A stretch of DNA of 64,000 nt from CBDDLD01 sp965230605 (GTDB taxonomy: Bacteria; Bacteroidota; Bacteroidia; Flavobacteriales; Flavobacteriaceae): contig CBDDLD010000004.1 in NCBI GenBank assembly GCA_965230605.1, positions 2,170,001 to 2,234,000 of the forward strand. The letters are read 5' to 3'. Under the pieces are notes generated by a model, which was given only the letters and a program-made list of their open reading frames with translations, did no database searches and was not told the origin of the DNA. Numbering within the stretch: the first letter of the stretch is position 1; each line of letters starts with the position of its first letter. A program made the position numbers and the translations under genes. Of this stretch, positions 1 to 7,345 are shown one piece after another.

Positions 1-454
1 TATTGACTTGCCTGGCAAGTCTGGTATTGAAGTTACTCGTCACTTAAAAAAAAGATGTCCAGAATTAGATTTTATAATGCTTACCGTACAATCTGATGAT
101 GATTCTATCTTTGAGTCCCTTTGTGTTGGTGCTTCAGGCTATTTGTTGAAAGACACTAACCCTGCGGATCTTTTAGTACATATAAAAGAAGTCTATGATG
201 GAGGCTCTCCTATGAGCAGTCAGATAGCAAGACGTATTATAAACTCGTTCCGAATTATTGACAACCCACTGTCTGAACGAGAAACTCAAGTCCTCAAAAT
301 GCTAAGTAGAGGTATGAATTATAAAGAAGTAGCATCTGAAATTTTCTTAAGTCCACATACAGTAAAAACACATATCAAAAACATCTACACCAAACTTCAT
401 GTGAACAGTCGTGCGGAAGCTATTTATAAGGCATTTAAGCAACGACTGATATAA
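1..454 (+). CDS. LuxR/NarL-family response regulator (5' truncated)
   Basis: The frame is open at the left edge, so this is the C-terminal part of a two-component response regulator. The visible part starts inside the receiver domain at the loop after the phosphoacceptor (IDLPGKSG); by family alignment the phospho-Asp should lie just left of the window. The receiver keeps the switch Thr (MLTVQS) and the conserved Lys (LLKDTNP). A LuxR-type helix-turn-helix follows near the C-terminus (LSERETQVLKMLSRGM, then SPHTVKTHIKNIYTKL), so it should bind DNA on phosphorylation. The partner kinase is presumably upstream. The target is unknown; the downstream ompA-like gene is only a neighbour. The ATG-less start at base 8 is an edge artefact. 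Confidence 0.9.
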   Translation, partial: IDLPGKSGIEVTRHLKKRCPELDFIMLTVQSDDDSIFESLCVGASGYLLKDTNPADLLVHIKEVYDGGSPMSSQIARRIINSFRIIDNPLSERETQVLKMLSRGMNYKEVASEIFLSPHTVKTHIKNIYTKLHVNSRAEAIYKAFKQRLI

Positions 455-552
455 AATTTGTTTTCATTTTAATAGAAATACCCCATTTAGGCGATTGACT
501 TAATACTCTGCAAAACAGACATTTGCAATCTATTAATCAATGAAATAAACAA

Positions 553-1698
553 ATGAAAACTACAAAACTCATCCAATTGTGCTCCATCGTTTTTATGTTA
601 TCCTTTACTACATCTATGTATAGCCAATCGCTAGGAGATGTTATAAAGAAAGAAGCCAAAAAAGTTGCGGATAAAATAGACGGAAAAAAGAAAAAGAAAA
701 AAAGTACTGATGTTATTACCAATGGAAATCATAAGCCTATCGATAATTTTATCTCAGGTAATATGGTATTCATGGATAATTTTGACAATGAAAGAGCCGG
801 AGAATTCCCAAGTAAATGGACACATCTAAGCGGTACCTTACAAAACGCACAGATGCCAATCTTTGGGAAAAGAGAAGGTGTAGCTCAATTCATCTCTAGC
901 AGTTCTATGAAACCAACCTTCAATAATGATGACTATTTAGGAGATTCATTTAAAATAGAAGGACAGTTCTTTTTCCACGGTAGAGGCAACGAATCTTATA
1001 CACTTAATCTCATGAATAATAATGATCCGTATAGAGCTTATCAAATCACGATTAGAGGTGATGGTATTGTACCAGCAGGATCTAGTTCAGAATATGCCAG
1101 AATGCCTAATAAATTACCATCTCCTGGGTGGCGCACTGTACAATTATCATTTAACAAAGGGGTGTTAAAAGTGTTTTATGAAGGCTATCAACTTATTAAT
1201 ATTCCTGACCTTAAAAAAACCAATGACCGTGATATCGATAGATTTACCCACTTAGAGTTAAGTGCTTTATCGTCATCATCAAGCAATTATAAAGCGATGA
1301 TCAATTACATAGCCATTGCGCATAGAGGTTTACCGCTTTACAAGCGCTTAGTTACTGAAGGGCGTCTTATATTTTATGATATTCTTTTTGACAATGATTC
1401 TTATTTCATAAAACCTTCTTCATACCCTACTATTGATCGAATCGCAAACATGCTTAAGGAAAACCCCGGAATCTCTATACAAATAGAAGGGCATACAGAT
1501 TCTAATGGTACTAGAGAGTCTAATCAAGTACTATCAGAAAATCGGGCTAAAGCTGTGATGTATTACCTGAAAAATAAGGGTATCAATATTAATAGATTAT
1601 CTACTGTTGGTTTTGGGGAAGATAAACCTATCGCTTTTGGGAATAATGAAGAAGCCTGGATGAAAAATCGACGTGTAGAGATTGTATACATGCACTAA
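553..1698 (+). CDS. OmpA-family outer membrane protein
   Basis: A 381-residue exported protein. The N-terminus is a Sec signal peptide ending near MYSQS. A Lys-rich stretch (about residues 32-52) is followed by a middle region that looks like a beta-sandwich, possibly a LamG-like fold (FHGRGNESYTLNLMN). The C-terminal 110 residues are a clear OmpA-like peptidoglycan-binding domain with the motif IEGHTDSNGTRESNQVLSENR and the R..V.Y...GI...RL...G.GE pattern. Such proteins tether the outer membrane to the cell wall. It stands alone between the response regulator and a small lipoprotein, with a terminator just after it. The ATG at 553 begins the signal peptide directly. The role of the middle domain is inferred, not recognised. 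Confidence 0.88.
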   Translation: MKTTKLIQLCSIVFMLSFTTSMYSQSLGDVIKKEAKKVADKIDGKKKKKKSTDVITNGNHKPIDNFISGNMVFMDNFDNERAGEFPSKWTHLSGTLQNAQMPIFGKREGVAQFISSSSMKPTFNNDDYLGDSFKIEGQFFFHGRGNESYTLNLMNNNDPYRAYQITIRGDGIVPAGSSSEYARMPNKLPSPGWRTVQLSFNKGVLKVFYEGYQLINIPDLKKTNDRDIDRFTHLELSALSSSSSNYKAMINYIAIAHRGLPLYKRLVTEGRLIFYDILFDNDSYFIKPSSYPTIDRIANMLKENPGISIQIEGHTDSNGTRESNQVLSENRAKAVMYYLKNKGININRLSTVGFGEDKPIAFGNNEEAWMKNRRVEIVYMH

Positions 1699-1709
1699 TT
1701 AATCATAAT

Positions 1710-1744
1710 GAAAGGGGTATATCTATACTCCTTTCTTCTTTTAA
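1710..1744 (+). terminator. Rho-independent terminator after the ompA-like gene
   Basis: Arms GAAAGGGGTATA (1710-1721) and TATACTCCTTTC (1724-1735) pair over 12 positions with one G-T pair and are followed by a T-rich tail. It lies 12 bases after the stop codon. Confidence 0.7.
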
Positions 1745-1753
1745 ACAATTCAG

Positions 1754-2155
1754 ATGAAACTAAAAACAGCAGTCCTAGTCTTAAGTGTTCTATTAGCGAC
1801 CATGTCATGTCGCAAAAACACACAAGAGAGCATGGAAAATACAACAACTACAGAGGTTGAAAAAGAGGATAAAGTATCCGATAATGATAAGCGCATTAAA
1901 GACTGTGATGATTTTCTAGACACTTATGAGTCTTGGACCAATGAACTCATAGAACTTATGGCTAAGCATAAAGATGATCCGGTGACATTAGCAACTTCAC
2001 CAGAATATATGAATACGATGCTAGAAGGGGTCAGCTTTGTTCAGGATTGGGAAACTATAGCGTATTCATGCGCATCAAATGATACCTATTCTAAACGCAT
2101 GGAAGCCATTCAACAAAGATTAGAGAATAAACAAAAAGAATTAGGTTTAAAATAA
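1754..2155 (+). CDS. small lipoprotein, function unknown
   Basis: A 133-residue protein with a lipoprotein signal peptide: a hydrophobic run then LLATMSC, with Cys19 as the likely lipidated residue. The mature part is acidic and helical, with a Thr/Glu-rich linker (about 25-40) and a short conserved-looking segment containing two Cys (DCDDFLDTYESW and YSCASND) that could form a disulphide. I recognise no functional domain, although similar small lipoproteins are common in Flavobacteriia. A second protein of comparable size and style with DSEAG/Cys residues lies at 6116. The start ATG at 1754 opens the signal peptide. Confidence 0.75.
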   Translation: MKLKTAVLVLSVLLATMSCRKNTQESMENTTTTEVEKEDKVSDNDKRIKDCDDFLDTYESWTNELIELMAKHKDDPVTLATSPEYMNTMLEGVSFVQDWETIAYSCASNDTYSKRMEAIQQRLENKQKELGLK

Positions 2156-2175
2156 GTTATATCTAAGGGCTGAAA

Positions 2176-2233
2176 TGGTTAAAGAACATCGAACTGAACA
2201 AGTGGAGTTGATGGGTTTATATGTTCTTTAGTT
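2176..2233 (+). other. structured 3' region with a long-range stem
   Basis: AAAGAACAT (2181-2189) and ATGTTCTTT (2221-2229) form a perfect 9-bp stem closing a 31-nt loop, directly followed by the terminator at 2234. It could be the 3' UTR of the lipoprotein mRNA or a small RNA ending at that terminator. The sequence shows only the pairing. Confidence 0.4.
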
Positions 2234-2262
2234 AAAACCTTCACATCTGTGGAGGTTTTTTA
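2234..2262 (+). terminator. strong Rho-independent terminator
   Basis: AAAACCTTCACA (2234-2245) pairs with TGTGGAGGTTTT (2248-2259, one G-T pair), followed by a T run. It separates the lipoprotein transcript from the redoxin promoter 14 bases downstream. Confidence 0.8.
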
Positions 2263-2275
2263 TTTAATAATCATA

Positions 2276-2283
2276 TACCTTTG
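2276..2283 (+). promoter_or_regulatory. -7 promoter box of the redoxin gene
   Basis: TACCTTTG fits the Bacteroidota -7 consensus TAnnTTTG exactly and lies 30 bases before the chosen ATG at 2314. No clear TTTG -33 box is visible at the usual distance. Confidence 0.6.
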
Positions 2284-2313
2284 TATTTTCCATCATTAAG
2301 CAATCTTATAATT

Positions 2314-2871
2314 ATGGCTCTTACTCCATCAAATATGTTACCCTTAGGGACAACAGCTCCAGATTTTTCACTTGTAGATACAAAAACAAATCAACTTATG
2401 AGTTTAGGTGATTCAAAAGGAGAGCACGGAACACTTATCATGTTTATTTGTAACCACTGCCCTTTTGTAAAGCACGTGAATACCGAATTAGCTCAACTAG
2501 CTAAAGATTATGTAGATAAGGGCATTAACTGCATAGCCATATCGAGTAATGATGTAGAAAATTACCCGGCAGATTCCCCGGACCTTATGAAGCTAAATGC
2601 TGAAGAACATGGTTTTATCTTTCCATATCTATATGACGAATCTCAAGACGTTGCCAAAGCTTATGATGCAGCTTGCACTCCGGATTTTTATATTGTAGAT
2701 AGTAGTTTAAAATTAGTATATCGTGGGCAATTGGATGATTCCAGACCCGGAAATGGAATACCTTTAACAGGAAGAGATATCCGTGCAGCTTTAGACGCTT
2801 TATTGCAAAATCAAACCATATCAGAAGATCAAAAACCGAGTATCGGCTGTAATATAAAATGGAAGTCTTAA
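2314..2871 (+). CDS. thioredoxin-fold peroxiredoxin-like protein (AhpC/TSA or redoxin family)
   Basis: A 185-residue protein with no signal peptide, probably cytoplasmic. Residues of the thioredoxin fold are clear: TAPDFSLVDTKTN, then IMFICNHCPFVKHV, where the CNHC pair is the redox centre, and ACTPDFYIVDSS with the cis-Pro segment. The CNHCPFVKH variant marks the family often labelled thioredoxin-family or alkyl hydroperoxide reductase/TSA protein; substrates are not established. The frame stays open upstream to a TTG at 2281, but that codon is inside the -7 promoter box, so the ATG at 2314 is preferred. It is monocistronic, lying between a terminator and the regulated T9SS gene. Confidence 0.85.
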   Translation: MALTPSNMLPLGTTAPDFSLVDTKTNQLMSLGDSKGEHGTLIMFICNHCPFVKHVNTELAQLAKDYVDKGINCIAISSNDVENYPADSPDLMKLNAEEHGFIFPYLYDESQDVAKAYDAACTPDFYIVDSSLKLVYRGQLDDSRPGNGIPLTGRDIRAALDALLQNQTISEDQKPSIGCNIKWKS

Positions 2872-2893
2872 TGACATTTTTATAAGCATTCTT

Positions 2894-2927
2894 ACCGCTT
2901 ATTACTCATTTCTGCCCGTTTATTACT
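2894..2927 (+). promoter_or_regulatory. two 13-bp direct repeats, possible LytTR-type activator site
   Basis: ACCGCTTATTACT (2894-2906) and CCCGTTTATTACT (2915-2927) match at 11 of 13 positions and start 21 bases apart, two turns of the helix. The 9-base cores separated by 12 bases resemble the arrangement bound by LytTR-domain regulators. They lie 33 bases before a candidate -33 box. Confidence 0.45.
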
Positions 2928-2960
2928 TCTCATATCCATAATGGAACACTCCTCCATAGT

Positions 2961-2995
2961 TTTGTTTCATCATTACCTTCTTAAACATATCTGTG
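2961..2995 (+). promoter_or_regulatory. candidate promoter of the T9SS protein gene
   Basis: TTTG at 2961-2964 and TATCTGTG at 2988-2995 (one mismatch to TAnnTTTG) are separated by 23 bases. The start codon chosen for the gene is 59 bases downstream. Confidence 0.45.
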
Positions 2996-3053
2996 TATAA
3001 AAACTATTAACGCTTTTAATTAGGTAATGATTCTAACATATAGATTACTAGAT

Positions 3054-6044
3054 ATGAAAAACAGAATCTCCCTAACTTCAGTTATACTGACAATCTGTTG
3101 TTTATTATGTAAAGCGCAAACAGGCCCTGGTGGTATAGAAACAACCTCCGGATCTGGAACTTTATCACTGTGGCTGGATGCAAATCAAGGTGTTATGACA
3201 ACTGGTACTGCTGTTGACAGCTGGAATGACCAATCCGGTTACGTTAATAATGCTATTCAAAACACCGCCGGATTTAAACCCACTTTGGTTAATAATACAT
3301 TAAATGGTTATCCCATTGTGACTTTCGACGGAACTAATGATGTCCTGTCTATCTCTGACGCCTCAAGTCTGGATCTTACAAATTGGTCCTTCATCATCAT
3401 TGGTAAAGTCAATCTACATAAAAACTTTAATGCCTTTTTTGTAAAGGGTAATGATTTTCAAGAAAACTATGAATTCTTAACCAATTCCCCATCCACGGGA
3501 AATATTCATTATCCTATTCTTTTCAATACCCCTATCAGACTTCAATTTGGTGAAACAGATTATATGATGTCTACTACAGTATTCGATATGTATCAGTTAG
3601 ATTATAATCAGGTGAATTTAAACTTGTACCAAAATAACACGCTTACCCAATCAGACTCTGAAACTCGAACGCCACAAACTAATGCCTCAGCTTTGCTTAT
3701 AGGAAATGAAGCAGCAACTACAGGTCGGTTTTTAAATGGTTCAATAGCAGAACTTATCATATTTTCATCACAGATTAGTTTGGTAGAAAGAACCATATTA
3801 AACAATAGTTTGGCTGCCAAATACAATATAAGCTTAGCTACAAATGATCTATACGTTCAGGATAATTCAGCAAATGGAAATTATGATCATAATGTGGCGG
3901 GTATAGGTCAAGCCACAGATGGCTCTAGTCATACAGATTCAAGAGGAACTGGTATCGTCACTATCAATACACCCTCAGCATTATCAAATGGGGATTACCT
4001 CTTTTGGGGCGAAGACATTATTAATCCTACATACAGTTTTGTCAGCGACCCAACTAATTACACCGAACAATTAAGTTCTAAGTGGAGAGTTAGTAAAGTA
4101 AATGACTTAGGTACAGTTACTGTTTCTTTTGACATTACGGGTATTGATCTTTCCGGAAGACAAAGTTGTCAGCCTCTACAACTTGTCATAGACAACAATA
4201 ATGACTTTAGTTCACCATCGAATACATATGATCTAACAATTGTAGGAAATACAGCAACAGCCAACAATGTATCTTTTAGTGACGGGGATTATTTCACACT
4301 ACGTTATCTAGATCAGATCGTATGGGATGGCACATCTTTCTTTAATGGATCTGGTGCTGGGAATGCTCCAAATGACAGTGATGACTGTTTGAAATTATTG
4401 ATAAAGCCTTCAGGAACTGGTGTACTAAATGCAGATGCTCATGTTAGAGAAGTAGAAATAGAATCAGGAGCTACATTAAACGTATCGGATGGTATTCTAT
4501 TAGAAGTTGAAAACCAATTAGAGATCAATGGCTTGATAGATCTACTTGGTGAAGCACAATTGATACAAAATCATACCGGAACCACATCTAACTCAGGGAG
4601 TGGAAGCTTAAAAGCGTATCAGCAAGGCACGTCCAATATGTTTAATTATAATTATTGGAGCTCACCTGTGAATACAGGAGGTACATGGCAGATTAGCGCT
4701 TTGGAAGACTCTAATGGTGTTATCAATTTTCATACTGAACATGATGCCGACCCTAATACAACACCTATAACTTTAAGCAACTTTTGGTTATATGATTTTA
4801 ATGCCGTGAGCGAGGAGTATTCCGGATGGAATGCACTATCTACAACAGATGGTTTAAGTCCCGGTAGAGGTTATACCATGAAAGGTTCCGGTGCTACAGG
4901 TTCTGAACAAGAATATATCTTTAGAGGTATTCCAAATGATGGAAATTACTCTTATAGTGTTACTGCCGGAAATGATTTTTTAATAGGCAATCCTTACCCT
5001 TCTGCTCTGGATGCCGATCAGTTTATAAATGATAATTTAAGCATCATAGATGGTACGTTATATTTCTGGGAACACTTTACTTCTAATTCAAGTCATGCAT
5101 TGGCAGATTATGAAGGCGGTTATGCCACATATAACTTAATGATGGGCGTTGCTGCTGTTGCAGACAATTCTGGATTGACCAGTGGTGAAGGTACAGCCTC
5201 AAAACCAGCACCCACAGAACATATTACTGTTGGGCAAGGTTTTTTTGTAACCATAGAAAATGCTGGTAATTTGGTATTCAACAACCAACAAAGAGCATTC
5301 GCCAGAGAATCATCAAACGAAACTACTTTTTATAGGAATATGCAATCAGAAAATGTTCAGAACAGTGATAACAGAACTAAAATATGGTTCACTTTTGAAG
5401 ACCCTAATGATCACGTTAGATCCATCGGCTTAGGCTATGATTCTGATCATGGTAGTTACAACTATGATCGTGGGTATGACGCTAAAGCTTATGATGACCA
5501 AAGAAATGAACTGTATTGGATTTTGGACAGCCAAAGGTTAGCTATTCAAGCATTATCGCATATAAACATAGATGATCAGATACAATTGGGTATTAAAGTT
5601 ACAGATGTCGGAAGCTATACATTTGGGATAGCTGATACTGAAAACCTACCTAGTGATATCACTATTTTTCTTAAAGATGAATTGCTAAATACTTACCATA
5701 ATTTAAGGCAAAGTGACCACATAATAACCTTAGACCAGAATACCACTGAGGAACGCTTTAAAATCGTTTTTCAAGAGCCAAATTCTTTATCTGTAGACAC
5801 TCATGAAACTATTAATAGTCTATCTATAACTTATGATAATGAAACAGAGTTAATCAAGCTTAATAACATCAGCCCTGATGCTATTAGAAGACTATCCATT
5901 TTTAATAGTATTGGTCAAAATGTGTACACACAAACTGAGCATATTCGATTAAGTACGGATATAGGTGTATTGCCTACCGGAATCTATATCATAAAAGTAG
6001 AAACTGTAGAAGCACAGAAAAGCTTCAAGTTCATAAAACATTAA
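3054..6044 (+). CDS. large T9SS-secreted protein with LamG-like domain and type A sorting domain
   Basis: A 996-residue secreted protein. The signal peptide begins at MKNRISLTS and ends near CKAQ; the longer frame from 3027 adds nine residues before it and is unlikely. Residues about 25-250 look like a concanavalin/LamG-like jelly roll (LSLWLDANQGV, SWNDQSG, VTFDGTNDVLSI, SIAELIIFSS). The middle has repeated beta-rich segments of the kind seen in flavobacterial adhesins (YLFWGEDI, SSKWRVSKVND, LIGNPYPSALDAD). The last 80 residues form a T9SS type A sorting domain (SIFNSIGQNVY, LPTGIYIIKVET, KSFKFIKH), so it should cross the outer membrane by type IX secretion and be attached or released. The ligand is unknown. 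Confidence 0.88.
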   Translation: MKNRISLTSVILTICCLLCKAQTGPGGIETTSGSGTLSLWLDANQGVMTTGTAVDSWNDQSGYVNNAIQNTAGFKPTLVNNTLNGYPIVTFDGTNDVLSISDASSLDLTNWSFIIIGKVNLHKNFNAFFVKGNDFQENYEFLTNSPSTGNIHYPILFNTPIRLQFGETDYMMSTTVFDMYQLDYNQVNLNLYQNNTLTQSDSETRTPQTNASALLIGNEAATTGRFLNGSIAELIIFSSQISLVERTILNNSLAAKYNISLATNDLYVQDNSANGNYDHNVAGIGQATDGSSHTDSRGTGIVTINTPSALSNGDYLFWGEDIINPTYSFVSDPTNYTEQLSSKWRVSKVNDLGTVTVSFDITGIDLSGRQSCQPLQLVIDNNNDFSSPSNTYDLTIVGNTATANNVSFSDGDYFTLRYLDQIVWDGTSFFNGSGAGNAPNDSDDCLKLLIKPSGTGVLNADAHVREVEIESGATLNVSDGILLEVENQLEINGLIDLLGEAQLIQNHTGTTSNSGSGSLKAYQQGTSNMFNYNYWSSPVNTGGTWQISALEDSNGVINFHTEHDADPNTTPITLSNFWLYDFNAVSEEYSGWNALSTTDGLSPGRGYTMKGSGATGSEQEYIFRGIPNDGNYSYSVTAGNDFLIGNPYPSALDADQFINDNLSIIDGTLYFWEHFTSNSSHALADYEGGYATYNLMMGVAAVADNSGLTSGEGTASKPAPTEHITVGQGFFVTIENAGNLVFNNQQRAFARESSNETTFYRNMQSENVQNSDNRTKIWFTFEDPNDHVRSIGLGYDSDHGSYNYDRGYDAKAYDDQRNELYWILDSQRLAIQALSHINIDDQIQLGIKVTDVGSYTFGIADTENLPSDITIFLKDELLNTYHNLRQSDHIITLDQNTTEERFKIVFQEPNSLSVDTHETINSLSITYDNETELIKLNNISPDAIRRLSIFNSIGQNVYTQTEHIRLSTDIGVLPTGIYIIKVETVEAQKSFKFIKH

Positions 6045-6066
6045 ACTCCTCTTACGAATTGAAGCC

Positions 6067-6098
6067 TTTGTAAAGTGCCTAAATGTTACTATCTTTTG
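6067..6098 (+). promoter_or_regulatory. candidate promoter for the 6116 gene
   Basis: TTTG at 6067-6070 is followed after 19 bases by TATCTTTTG (6090-6098), which is the -7 consensus with one extra T. The start codon is 18 bases further on. Confidence 0.5.
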
Positions 6099-6115
6099 CA
6101 TAGAATTCATTTAGG

Positions 6116-6541
6116 ATGAAAAGATACAACATCTTCATACTTATATCTGTTAGTTTATTCACCTGTAATAATGGATCAAAAAATTATACAACTATTGAAA
6201 AAGCTTGTATAAACAATGTTATAGAACTGGATTCTGAAGCAGGAGAAATACGAAATCATGCCTGTGAAAAACAATCTTTAAGTCAGACCATAAAAGATTA
6301 TGTAGCACATCTAAACTCTATGGACTTTTCTAGTTGTCCGGATAGTTTTAGCACGGCATTTAAAAATCATGTAAAAGCCTGGGAGAATATCATAGTAATC
6401 ACAGGCAATCATGATAAATTAAGGGGTGAAATGCACCACCTATTTGATGAAATTTCCAAAAGCACAGACAGTGCCGTCTTTAAAAAAGAATTAAAGGCCA
6501 TTTGGGATACATGGGCATTGGTTGAAAAAGAAATAGAATAA
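6116..6541 (+). CDS. small lipoprotein-like protein, function unknown
   Basis: A 141-residue protein with a hydrophobic leader ending SLFTCNNGS; Cys17 is a plausible lipidation site although Thr at -1 is not ideal. The mature part is helical with three further Cys residues (KACINN, NHACEKQ, SSCPDS). No known domain is recognised. It is followed after 22 bases by a methyltransferase-like gene on the same strand and could be co-transcribed with it from the promoter at 6067. Confidence 0.7.
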   Translation: MKRYNIFILISVSLFTCNNGSKNYTTIEKACINNVIELDSEAGEIRNHACEKQSLSQTIKDYVAHLNSMDFSSCPDSFSTAFKNHVKAWENIIVITGNHDKLRGEMHHLFDEISKSTDSAVFKKELKAIWDTWALVEKEIE

Positions 6542-6563
6542 CTACACTTAAAACAAACATAGT

Positions 6564-7334
6564 ATGGGGCGTATACATTTATTTGAGTTTGAAGATCAGA
6601 AATGGTTTCCCTCTTTTCTCAGAAACTATGGTACCGATTTCCTTCAGTTCTTATCCAATAAAACCAAAATGTATAAGCCTATCATTCCACTTTTAAAGCA
6701 AGTTTTGAGTGATTCTAACGCCAATCAAATTATAGATTTAGGCTCCGGAGGCGGTGGTGGCCTCTTATGGTTGAATTCAGAATTAAAAAAAGAAGTTCCA
6801 GATCTAAAACTGATTCTTACAGATTATTACCCAAACATTCCGGCGTTTGAGTACACCAAAAAGCAAGCTGATAATTTTGAATACATATCAGTCCCAATTG
6901 ATGCCAGAGCGGTGCCGACAGAATTAAAAGGGCTTAGAACTCAATTCTTATCCTTACATCATTTTAGGCCAAAAGATGCCAAACTTATCCTTCAAAATGC
7001 TGTTGATTCTGGTAATGGTATCGCCATTTTTGAAGCTCAAGAACGAAGCGTCCCTAGTATCATCGCCATGATTTTTTCTCCTATCAGTGTACTACTAACA
7101 ACACCTTTTATACGTCCTTTTAAATTGGGTAGAATCATATTCACATACCTTATTCCTATAGTACCATTATTTGTCTTATGGGACGGTGTAGTGTCTTCAC
7201 TACGCACTTATTCAATAAAGGAAATGAATGCCCTAGTAGATCAATTAAATCATTCTGATAGTTATAATTGGAAGATTGGAAAATTGAAATCAGGGCCAGG
7301 TATTGTTTTGTACTTAATAGGTACAAAGAAATAG
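6564..7334 (+). CDS. SAM-dependent methyltransferase-like protein with C-terminal membrane segments
   Basis: A 256-residue protein. A class I SAM-binding motif I is seen at residues about 56-64 (IIDLGSGGGGG), followed by an acidic strand end (LILTDYYPN, about 80-90) that would hold the ribose of SAM. Around residue 165-210 there are hydrophobic segments (IIAMIFSPISVLLTTPFI and IFTYLIPIVPLFVLW), so the protein may sit at the inner membrane. The substrate cannot be read from the sequence. It is convergent with the TonB-dependent receptor gene, with only 11 bases between stops and no good terminator between them. Confidence 0.72.
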   Translation: MGRIHLFEFEDQKWFPSFLRNYGTDFLQFLSNKTKMYKPIIPLLKQVLSDSNANQIIDLGSGGGGGLLWLNSELKKEVPDLKLILTDYYPNIPAFEYTKKQADNFEYISVPIDARAVPTELKGLRTQFLSLHHFRPKDAKLILQNAVDSGNGIAIFEAQERSVPSIIAMIFSPISVLLTTPFIRPFKLGRIIFTYLIPIVPLFVLWDGVVSSLRTYSIKEMNALVDQLNHSDSYNWKIGKLKSGPGIVLYLIGTKK

Positions 7335-7345
7335 CAACCTTGTTA

